NCBI RefSeq assembly: GCF_020906515.1
Contig: NC_085851.1
Location: 1,922,001 to 1,986,000 of the forward strand
From: Vanrija pseudolonga
Lineage: Eukaryota > Basidiomycota > Tremellomycetes > Trichosporonales > Trichosporonaceae
DNA: 64,000 nucleotides
Direction of reading: 5' to 3'
Shown here: piece after piece, positions 57,106-64,000 of the stretch
Position numbering within the stretch: position 1 is the stretch's first letter
Layout of the letters: each line of letters starts with the position of its first letter
Made by a program: the position numbers and the translations under genes
The notes under the pieces: model-generated
What the model was told of the DNA's origin: nothing
Seen by the model: the letters and a program-made list of their open reading frames with translations, nothing else
Database searches by the model: none

Positions 57106-58506
57106 ATGAAGCGCGGACGCAACTTTGAGATCAAGCTTGCCATTGGCACCCACAACGACAGCAACAGCGAGGGCGAGGAGGTGAGTCGCGTCGTGACGCG
57201 AGCTAGCTGACAACAGAACGCGCCCGACGCGCCCAAGGCCAAGCGCGTGCGCAAGTACGACGTGCGCGTCGTTGTCCCCGCTGGCGGGGAGGGCGGGGAC
57301 GAGTACCCAGCGCAGCGCAACAACGACCTCCTCGACGGTATGGACCGCGAGCTCGGCGTGATTCGCGGCGTGCAGTAGACCCACGGCAACCGCCTCGCCC
57401 ACATTGAAAGCCAGAACCGCCGTCGCACTGCCATGCTGCACCGCCACCTCGACCTCATCGAGCGCCGGGTGGAGGACATGCTCGAACATGTCAGGGCAGA
57501 GCGCAGGCGCGAGTACGACAGTCGCCGCAACGTCGAGGGCGAGGAGGACTCTGACCGTGGCTATGATACGGACGATAGCAGGGACGGCAGGCGCAACGAC
57601 TACCGCAACGACTACCGCAACGACTACCGCAACGACTACCGCAATGACTATTCCAACGACTACCGCAACGATGGCCCACCCCACCGCGACCCCGGCACCG
57701 AGTCCCGCCGCCATGTCGGCGACGGCCGCCGCATCCTTGTTACGAACAATGGACTGTTCCGCCGCGACGCCTCCGAGCAGCAGCTCGCCGACGAACTCCG
57801 CTACGGCCCGGCGCCTGTGAGGCTTCCGCACGAGTCGGACCGGGCGTACTTCGAATTCGCGTACCAGATGGGCCGCAACTACGAGGCGGAAGACAGGCGC
57901 GAGCGCAGCAGCGAGGACGGCCAGTCCTCTTCGTGCGATATCGACTGCGGCTGTCTCTACCACCTGAGGCACATCGACAGCGACACCGACAGCGACACCG
58001 AGTCGTGGCACCCCAGAGCGTACGACCCCGACGAGGCGTACCGCGCCCGCGACGACGATGACGACCAGACCGAGTTCCCGTCCGAGGAGGGCGACTACCG
58101 CGCGGCGCTGGAGATCCTCGACCTGGCGGTACTGGCGCAGGATGCGCTCGAGTTTCGCGCGATGGAAGAGCGCGAGGAACGCGAGCAGACGCAGGAGCAG
58201 GAGATGCGCGGGCAGGACGAGGCGTACGAGTTCGAAGATGAGCACGTGGACTACCTGGGCCCTCCGGTGAGCGTGAGCAGCGCCGCCGGTGACAACCTCG
58301 TCAACCGCTACCCCACCGCCGACGACATGCCTGTCGCGACGTGCGCCGCGTGGAACCTCGGCCGCTGTGCCGACGCGCCCGAGTGCCCCAACGGCAGGCT
58401 TCACGCGTGCGCCGTGTGCCACATGTTCATGCTGCCCGCAGACCACCGCCACATCCGCGACGGGTGCCCGAGCTACCTTGTGTACGAGGAGTATGACGAG
58501 GAGTAG
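57106..58506 (+). CDS. Zinc-module cluster protein 5 (diverged; in-frame TAG near residue 80)
   Basis: Starts MKRGRNFEIKLAIGTHNDS. A 36-nt intron (57181-57216) joins to NAPDAPKAKRVRKYDVRVVV. Coding continues to MDRELGVIRGVQ, then meets TAG at 57376-57378, and the same frame continues uninterrupted (THGNRLAHIESQNRRRTAML, then a coiled coil HLDLIERRVEDMLEHVRAER) to 58506. So either the gene is broken by one change (CAG to TAG would explain it), the protein starts at Met 57433, or the stop is read through. The middle holds (RNDY)n repeats and acidic/Arg-rich stretches. The C-terminal module C-x7-C-x5-C-x5-H-A-C-x2-C-x8-H-x6-C keeps all ligands and AAWN. It is longer and more charged than members 1-4. 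Confidence 0.65.
57592..57671 (+). repeat. 12-bp tandem repeat encoding (RNDY)n
   Basis: Unit CGCAACGACTAC starts at 57592 and repeats every 12 bp: four exact copies, two variants (CGCAATGACTAT, TCCAACGACTAC) and a partial one. It encodes Arg-Asn-Asp-Tyr repeats in member 5. Confidence 0.9.
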
Positions 58507-58747
58507 GGGTTGAGAAGCAGGAAGGGGTGTGCATTCGGTTCAGCTTGAGTGAGCTGCTGACAAGTTGGGGACATGTACGTACACACACGTCTGTGCAGGT
58601 ATGCAATGCGTCGCACGTCATGCTGCCTCGACTGGCTCAACTGTTGTTCATCACTCATATCATCTCAACTCACGTTCAAGCTACACAGCAGCATACATAT
58701 CATTCGTCAACTGATCCAACGATTCAAAGCACGACCGAACCCAGTCA
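58507..58747. other. Convergent 3' region
   Basis: 241 bp between the member 5 stop and the stop of the minus-strand zinc-ribbon gene. Relatively A/T-rich for the window, with ACACACACG and CATACATATC stretches. No gene is seen. Confidence 0.5.
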
Positions 58748-59361
58748 CTAATCCTTGCCCGCGATGACCTCTGCAGCGCGCTTCGCCACACTGGCCTCGA
58801 GGAGCACAGGCGCCACGCCGTCCGGCACGTCCTGCTTGGCGGGGTCGGCGCCCTTTCCGCGCTCCTGGCGCCAGCCTTTCGTCAGCCTGACCACCCCGAC
58901 AAACCCACCACAGCGGCCGCAGCCCCAGATGTTGCGCGAGCCCATAGGCATGATCGGGATGACGTAAAGGAGGGAGAAGACGCGCATCTCGTGTGCCCCG
59001 ACGACGGACGCTGGCGTCAGTCAGCTTGGTCTGGTGGAGGAAAGGCGCACGTTCGCCACACTGAGGGCAGATGCGGCCGTACTGCGTGCCCGTCTCCTGT
59101 ACGATCTGGGCCGTCAGCACCTGGGATCGGTGCGCTGGCTTGCTTGACGCACCCGCTTCGGCGCAGCATAGTCCCCTGGGTTGGGTACGTCAGCGAATGC
59201 CGCCAGCGACAGCGACAGCACCGCGCGCGCTCACAGAAACTGTTGTTGCGCTCCCAGCGTGGCAGGGCCGGCGCCGTCTCGCCCGTTTTGGCGTTCACGA
59301 CGGCGCTGTCCTTTGCATTGGGGTTGTTGCCGCCGATACCGAAGAGGGAGAAGCTGGACAT
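58748..59361 (-). CDS. Zinc-ribbon protein (fungal zinc_ribbon_15-like), 155 aa
   Basis: Four exons. It starts MSSFSLFGIGGNNPNAKDSA, where the FGIGGN N-terminus resembles small fungal zinc-ribbon proteins. Splicing (introns about 59175-59236 and about 59105-59151, both with CTGAC branch sites, and about 59018-59058) gives NNSFWDYAAPKR, IVQETGTQYGRICPQCGEPS and VVGAHEMRVFSLLYVIPIMP, then NIWGCGRCGGFVG. The CPQC and CGRC pairs flank a hydrophobic strand with PI-MP, the hallmark of this zinc ribbon (CPxC ... FxxPxxP ... CxxC). An Ala/Glu/Lys-rich helix ends KD. The function of the family is not established. It is unrelated in sequence to the composite CCCH modules around it and lies on the opposite strand. 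Confidence 0.8.
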
Positions 59362-59902
59362 TGTGGGGGTGGGCTGGCTTGGGGGATGGGAGGGAGCTGC
59401 ACGCCAGTCACCATGTGCTGCCAACCCCCATGCTTTATACATGCCCCGTTGCGACTGCCTGCCCACAACTACATAGCTGCACCAGACACTTCGCACACGG
59501 AGATCCATTGCCTTCTCGTGACCTCTGCCGCCACATCACGGCGGGCATGCATGGCCGTAATTGCCACGTGAGCGCACTACAGAGTTCAAGAGTTCAAGCC
59601 GGCAGTGGGTGGGCAGGTGGCACGGCGATTTCGACGGGCACTCTGAAACGCTGCGTCATGCATGCCTCACAACAAATGGTGGGCGGGGTGGTAGGTTTCC
59701 GCAGTCGTGTGCTTGGCACCAGGAACCGAGGTGGTCACAAGGCCAGCATCGGCTTGTTTAGCTGCACACCACCACGGCGACAATGTTGTCGTTGCCAACT
59801 TTGCCATCAATCGAGCTGTCCAGAGGCCGAGTCTGACCTGGCTGCTGCTTCCGACGCGTCTCAACTTTTGCCCGACCCGACGCCGCCACTGCCACCGCCA
59901 CC
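59362..59902. promoter_or_regulatory. Divergent promoter region
   Basis: 541 bp between the divergent zinc-ribbon and four-TM genes. GAGTTCAAGAGTTCAAG (about 59584-59600) is a short direct repeat. No coding frame is supported. Confidence 0.5.
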
Positions 59903-61071
59903 ATGTCTGTCGGCGCAGCACGCGCGCACACGGCACTGTTCGTCGTGGCGCTCATCGTGGCTGTGATCGTCGTCTTCTCGTCTGCCGCGTTCGTCGGCAT
60001 CCTCTTCGGAGGTGGTGCGTATGCTGTGGCGTTGTGGCGCTGTGCTCGGCTGACCATCCAGATGCCTACTGGAAGTACAAGACAGACCCCGCGCCGCCCA
60101 TTGTCGCGCTGGTATGGAGCTTCCTCACGACCCTCTACTTTATCGTCTAGTGAGCCGAGAGTCGCGTGCGCATCCACCACGACGCTGACGCGGCGCCAGC
60201 TTCATCGTGCGCTTCGCAAACTCGCACAACTTCTTCGTGTGCATCATCATGGACGTCGTGTTCCTCTCGGTCCTGACCATCATCGGGATCGGCGTCATGT
60301 CGACCATGGCGCTGATTGGCGTCCGCGGCCGCTGGGTCGACGCCGTCTCGAACGGCTTCACGGGCGGCATCCCGAGGTGAGTGTGCGCGAACAGGCAGGA
60401 ACTAACGCCAGCGTCGGCATCGTGGTCATCACCCTTGGATGGACTCTGGTCGGCATGGTACGTGTGCCACTCTGAGCGCGCCTGACGCATCACAGCTCCT
60501 CATCATCATCGCCTTCGAGGTCATCTACACGCTGCGGCAGTACGGCCGTTCGACCAACTTCTGGCAGCTGAGCTTCCTCGACCTGACGGACGACACACGA
60601 CCTCTCGACGGCCCGCGCGTACGCCGCGCCCGTATCGACATTGAGGGAGAGGAGGCTTTGCCCATGCGCGCTGCGAACGCGAGCGCTATGTCGCCGTTCT
60701 CGCTCCCGCATCCAGACGTCACCCCGTTCTCGATGTCGCATGGCGGCACCGCACCGTCGTCACCGTACAAGGCTGACGCGCTGCCCCCCTACGAGCCCCC
60801 AGCGGACTCGGGGATGGCATCGGTGCTCGTCCACTCGTCGCCGTCGACCAGCTCACCATCAGCCGTAGTCCCGACGCTGGGACATGCACAGTCGCGCCAG
60901 TCATCGTCGGGATACCCATTCTCGGGATACGCCGGGCAGCAGCAGGACATGCCCGACTGGAAGCGCGCCGCACTCGACGCGCCAATGCCAGATTGGAAGC
61001 GCGACGCGCTGCAAGGCCCGAGTGGGGATGGGCTGCCGCCCGGAGCTGCGCCGTCGCGTCCATCGCAGTGA
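59903..61071 (+). CDS. Four-TM (MARVEL-like) membrane protein with Ser/Pro-rich tail
   Basis: Five exons. TM1 is ALFVVALIVAVIVVFSSAAF. After an intron (about 60016-60061) comes DAYWKYKTDPAPPIVALVWS with TM2 (FLTTLYFIV). The next exon gives FIVRFANSHNFFVCIIMDVV, FLSVLTIIGIGVMSTMALIG and GRWVDAVSNGFTGGIPS. The fourth gives VGIVVITLGWTLVGM, joined to LLIIIAFEVIYTLRQYGRS. Four hydrophobic helices with short loops and an aromatic NFFVC helix resemble fungal MARVEL-type proteins. The tail is cytosolic-looking and phosphorylatable (PHPDVTPFSMSHGGTAPSSP), with two QQDMPDWKR/PMPDWKR units. It probably organises membrane subdomains; the exact role is unknown. It sits within the zinc-module cluster but has no Cys module itself. 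Confidence 0.75.
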
Positions 61072-61349
61072 GGGGCTGCTGAGTACCGCTCACGCGACCT
61101 GGTGCGTCTGGCGCGTTTGCACAACTAGACTATGGCTGTGTATATAATGACAGTGGCCAACAACCCCCCTAATCATGGAGCGGCGGTCCACCTCACCAAA
61201 AGGAAGGCGAGGAAGGTGGTCTGGCACTCAGCGCCGCTGGCAGCCCGCAGCCTGCGTATAAATGATGCGCCGATCTTCCTCGTCTACGTCAACCGCACAC
61301 TCTTCCTCCCACCTTCCCCTTCCTCCATCGACTTTGCTGCTTCGTCACC
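61072..61349. promoter_or_regulatory. Promoter of the heptad-repeat gene
   Basis: 278 bp. A TATAAAT box at 61257-61263 lies 87 bp before the ATG; a pyrimidine-rich leader follows. Another TATATAATG occurs at about 61140-61148, near the previous gene's 3' end. Confidence 0.6.
61257..61263 (+). promoter_or_regulatory. TATA box upstream of the heptad gene
   Basis: TATAAAT, 87 bp from the start codon at 61350, in an otherwise GC-rich flank. Confidence 0.6.
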
Positions 61350-62007
61350 ATGCCCCAAGGTCGCCCTAGCAACAGCCCCACCGTGCCCTCCCACAGCAAC
61401 CTCACGAGCGCCAGAAACACGATCGCCATCGACGACGCTACCACAACCGCCGATACGGGCATCCATAACCAAGCCCTCGGCAGCCCAAACCAGTATTGCG
61501 AGCGTGATAACATCGCCCGTGAGCTGGCGGGAATCGCCTGGGAGCGCGCGAGGATCGCTCTCGAGCGCATAACCATCGCCTGCGACCGCATGGACGTCGC
61601 CCATCAGCGCATGAACCTCGCCCACCGGCTCATGAATATTGCCCGCCTGCGCCAGAGCATAACCCTCGAACTCGAGGCCCATGGGTACATGAGCTCGGCC
61701 CGAGAGCTCATGGGTACCGCCTACGAGCACATGGACATCGGTCGCGAACTCCTCGCCCAAGCAGTCGAGTGGCTCAATCAGCTTGTCGCCCGTGGACACA
61801 GCGACGCTGTTCGCGCGGCTTTCAGCGAGCTCGACGCCGAGCAGCAAGCTATTCCTGGCACCACCAGCGCCACGAACAATGAAGTAAGCAGGGTACCGTA
61901 CTCTCAATGAGCTATCCTCCTAACCAAACCACCCGCAGGGCAGCTCCTCTGCTGGCTCCTTCGATGACCCCGCTCGCGAGGAGCAAGCCCATTCACCGGA
62001 CCGCTAG
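61350..62007 (+). CDS. Heptad-repeat helical protein (200 aa)
   Basis: Two exons, 61350-61883 and 61939-62007; the 55-nt intron has a CTAAC branch site and CAG acceptor. The N-terminus is Ser/Thr-rich and the C-terminus short and acidic (DDPAREEQAHSPDR). The core (61512-61679) consists of eight consecutive 21-bp units, each encoding a heptad of the form (I/V/L)-A-x-(E/D/Q)-R-x-x, for example IAWERAR, IALERIT, IACDRMD, VAHQRMN. The register continues more loosely to about 61790. It would form a long amphipathic helix or coiled coil with an Ile-Ala seam and Arg/Glu flanks. It has no zinc module. Placement next to coiled-coil zinc-module genes suggests a related scaffold or partner (inference). 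Confidence 0.8.
61512..61679 (+). repeat. Eight 21-bp tandem units encoding heptads
   Basis: Units start every 21 bp from 61512 to 61659, each beginning ATC/GTC/CTC/ATT/ATA then mostly GCC or GCT. Adjacent units share the ATCGCC ... GAGCGC framework but are diverged, indicating old internal duplication under protein-level selection. Confidence 0.85.
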
Positions 62008-62393
62008 CCGGCACGACGACTCACCATTCCTCGTAAACGTCCTTCAAGTCCGTTTCTGCTCCGAGAGACGATGTCTAGTATGAGGCAGCAGGGTGAAGCA
62101 TGGCGAAAGAGCTAGTGGGGTGCTGCTCGATGACATGAGGCTCATGTACACATTCCAGAATGCTGTGGGGCAGATGCGAGGTGCGGCGCGAAGGGTGGCG
62201 GCTGACTGCATTGACGTTCACGTTCACACTCCTTGTCCGATTGTGTGTGATGCTCATTCACCAGGATGCGACCCTCGCCCTCGTCGTCTTGCACGACTCT
62301 TGCTCAGCGTGTATAAGTCGGCGGTCCTGCTCTCCCACATTCATACTCATTCACTCAACCACACTCCCTCCCTATCGACCCACACTTCTCATC
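62008..62393. promoter_or_regulatory. Promoter of cluster protein 7
   Basis: About 386 bp. TATAAG at 62312-62317, 77 bp before the ATG, and a CTCATTCACTCAACC-type leader. No gene is seen in the left part. Confidence 0.55.
62312..62317 (+). promoter_or_regulatory. TATA-like box upstream of cluster protein 7
   Basis: TATAAG within GTGTATAAGTCGG, 77 bp before the start codon at 62394. Confidence 0.5.
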
Positions 62394-63201
62394 ATGCCAG
62401 ACGAGGACCACCAGCGTCAGCGGCCCTCCACCGAGGGAAACCACCACACGGCGCATGTCGGTGGCGTTCCATCTGCCACCGGCGCTGCCAATACCGTGGC
62501 GCGTGCTCCCGCAACTGTCGACGCAACCGTGCACACCGTTACGACCCTTTACCAAGTCATTGCTGGTATTCAGCGCCGGTTGGACGCCAACGATGCGACT
62601 ATCAAGACCATCACACGCCTCCAAGCTCAGAACCAGGCTGAGCTGGATGCACTCCAGCGTCGCTTGAAAGCGCACGAGCAGGCGCTCGATGCCGTCGCCC
62701 GCGGCCTGGCAGCGAACGCTACGGCCATGGCTGGCCAGGCTGTCGGCAGCGCACATGCCGAGGGTAACAGTAAGCTTGATGATTTAGCTCGAACAAGACA
62801 ACGCTGACAGTGTAGCCAACCTCGAAGCGATTTCCCACCAGATACGCGGGAACGGAGAGACCCTGGACCAGATATACAGGGACATCGAGCGGGTTGGGAG
62901 GAATCTGCAGACGCAGAGCACGCTGCTGAGCGCGAGTGTCGCCGAGCGCGCCACTGCCGCGGAGGTGCTTGGCCAACTCGTCACCAGGGGTCAGGCTCGC
63001 CACACCTCGCGCGAGGTTGCCGGCCCCGCGGCGCTCGAGGACAGCTCGCCTCGTCTCCCTGGCTGCTGCCCCGACTGGGCTGCCGGCAACTGTGCGGGCC
63101 AGACGTGCCCTCGCAACCTGCTCCATGCCTGTGCTCTGTGCTCGACGGCAGACAAGCATGTCCACCACCAGTCGGCCGCCTGCCCCAAGCACAGCGCGTG
63201 A
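62394..63201 (+). CDS. Zinc-module cluster protein 7 (coiled coil plus CCCH+CCHC)
   Basis: Two exons; a 46-nt intron (62770-62815) gives 253 residues. The N-terminal half is predicted coiled coil (LYQVIAGIQRRLDANDATIK, QAELDALQRRLKAHEQALDA), continued after the splice by AISHQIRGNGETLDQIYRDI. The C-terminus carries the family module, C-x7-C-x4-C-x5-H-A-C-x2-C-x8-H-x4-C, with the Trp kept (CPDWAAGNC) and the L-H-x-C-x2-C core (LLHACALC). It lacks the long Pro/Lys linker of members 1-3 and has an extra Cys directly before the first ligand. It is the most distant complete copy, 6 kb from the tandem block, and shows that the module rather than the linker defines the family. Confidence 0.8.
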
Positions 63202-63453
63202 GGTAGCTACATAGGTTGCGTCGAGGACCTTGGCATGGCATATGCACTCTGTTGGTGCGTCGCGCGACGTGTGGCGCAGTTGGTGCCACCGTGCCACCAA
63301 CGCGCTGACATCATTGACGCCTGTGCGCCCCAAGGGCGTTTGAGCCAGTCACTCAACAATCCGTGTCTTGCTCGTCTTGCTCATCATCCTTTGACTTCCT
63401 CCATCAACACTTTCTCACCTCTTTCCCTTTATCACCCCTCCCGCAACTGCATC
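63202..63453. other. Intergenic between cluster genes
   Basis: 252 bp. The right half is a pyrimidine-rich leader (TTGCTCGTCTTGCTCATC). No TATA box is evident. Confidence 0.45.
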
Positions 63454-64000
63454 ATGACCAAGCGCCGCCGTACCCCGTCGGTGGACACGCTCGACGTCAC
63501 GTCCGACACCGACACTGAGGCCACCTCCGCCGGCACTCACGCTGGCGCCCCCACCGCGGTGACCCACAACCACAACAACTTCAACAACTTTTCCGTCAAC
63601 ATTGACACCGATGCCATTCATCGCGCTATCGAGCAACAGAATGCGCTTCTCTCGTCCATCCAGGCCACCCAAGTCGAGCATACCGACATGCAGAACCAGC
63701 ATGCCGAAGTGACCAAGTCTGTCCAGGTGGTCCAGGAGCAGCACGGCGAAGCCCATGCCGAGCACCGCGACGCTCTCGCCGGAATCAAGCGCACCCTCGA
63801 CAACCATGACAAGGCATTTGACGACCACGGCAAGGCACTTGCCATTCTGGTCGACTCTCAGAAGAAGCACGACGAGGTCCTTCAGTCCATTCTCCAGGGG
63901 CAGAAGGACCAAACAGACCTCCTTCAGTCCATTCTCGCCACTCAAAGGACCCTCGCTGAGAAGCTTGACGCCTCTGCCGCCATCGTCACGGCCACCGTAG
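63454..64000 (+). CDS. Coiled-coil cluster protein 8, cut by window end
   Basis: Partial. It starts MTKRRRTPSVDTLDVTSDTD, followed by a Thr/Ala/His-rich stretch with HNHNNFNNFSVNID, then a long coiled coil (IHRAIEQQNALLSSIQATQ, ALAGIKRTLDNHDKAFDDH, KKHDEVLQSILQGQKDQTDL). The NALLSSIQATQ and LLQSIL segments recall TALLQSIxxQQ in members 1-4, so it probably belongs to the same family. Any C-terminal Cys module would lie beyond position 64000 and cannot be judged. The frame is open to the edge with no intron seen. Confidence 0.7.
   Translation, partial: MTKRRRTPSVDTLDVTSDTDTEATSAGTHAGAPTAVTHNHNNFNNFSVNIDTDAIHRAIEQQNALLSSIQATQVEHTDMQNQHAEVTKSVQVVQEQHGEAHAEHRDALAGIKRTLDNHDKAFDDHGKALAILVDSQKKHDEVLQSILQGQKDQTDLLQSILATQRTLAEKLDASAAIVTATV

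Noticed and set aside
57085-58452. 455-codon open frame antisense to member 5
   Set aside because: Hydrophobic Val/Ala/Arg-rich shadow of a GC-rich coding strand; it has no splice logic or domain, and the sense strand holds the conserved zinc module.
52429-58506. Idea that the Cys/His modules are remnants of a retroelement nucleocapsid
   Set aside because: No polymerase, integrase or terminal repeats nearby, and the ligand spacing differs from a standard C-x2-C-x4-H-x4-C knuckle; the intact host-like genes with conserved ligands argue otherwise.

Overview
The window is nuclear DNA of a basidiomycete yeast. It most resembles the Tremellomycetes, and Trichosporonales-type genomes in particular. 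The evidence is high GC, compact genes on both strands, many introns of about 36-90 nt with GTGAGT-like donors and a CTGAC or CTAAC branch site close to a CAG/TAG/AAG acceptor, and the gene content: a sphingolipid C9-methyltransferase, PacC/Rim101, kexin and Prp45. Genus assignment is inference. No mobile element, CRISPR array or viral element was recognised.

Layout, 1-52 kb (conserved housekeeping and regulatory genes). PRP45/SNW1 splicing factor (partial, -), KEX2 kexin (+), a small spliced cysteine-rich secreted protein (+), an intron-containing tRNA-Pro(CGG) (-), a SulP-STAS anion transporter (+), an arrestin-like protein (-), sphingolipid C9-methyltransferase (-), a very acidic Myb/SANT plus AT-hook protein that may be TRF-like (+), a low-complexity protein with repeated ELLR motifs (+), a RhoGEF (-), an unknown basic/Ser-rich protein (+), PacC/Rim101 (+), an Msc2-like zinc transporter with a very long His-rich loop (+), Vps39 of the HOPS complex (-), a macro-domain protein (+), an unknown acidic protein (+) and an F-box protein (+).

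Layout, 52.4-64 kb (accessory-looking cluster). There is a run of small, mostly same-strand genes. Six encode proteins ending in one composite Cys/His module: a CCCH finger fused directly to a second C-x2-C-H-C site. Each module follows an N-terminal helical or coiled-coil part and, in most members, a disordered Pro/Lys/Ala linker. The first four are clear tandem duplicates and share a 5' element, a QQ-containing helix and an MGDVR motif. Further along are a gene built of eight 21-bp heptad repeats and a coiled-coil gene cut by the window end. Two unrelated genes, a zinc-ribbon protein (-) and a four-TM membrane protein (+), sit inside the cluster. This locally amplified family is the strongest candidate here for something undescribed.

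Noteworthy regulation: five GCCAAG (PacC/Rim101 consensus) sites lie within 92 bp upstream of the Rim101 gene itself, which suggests autoregulation.
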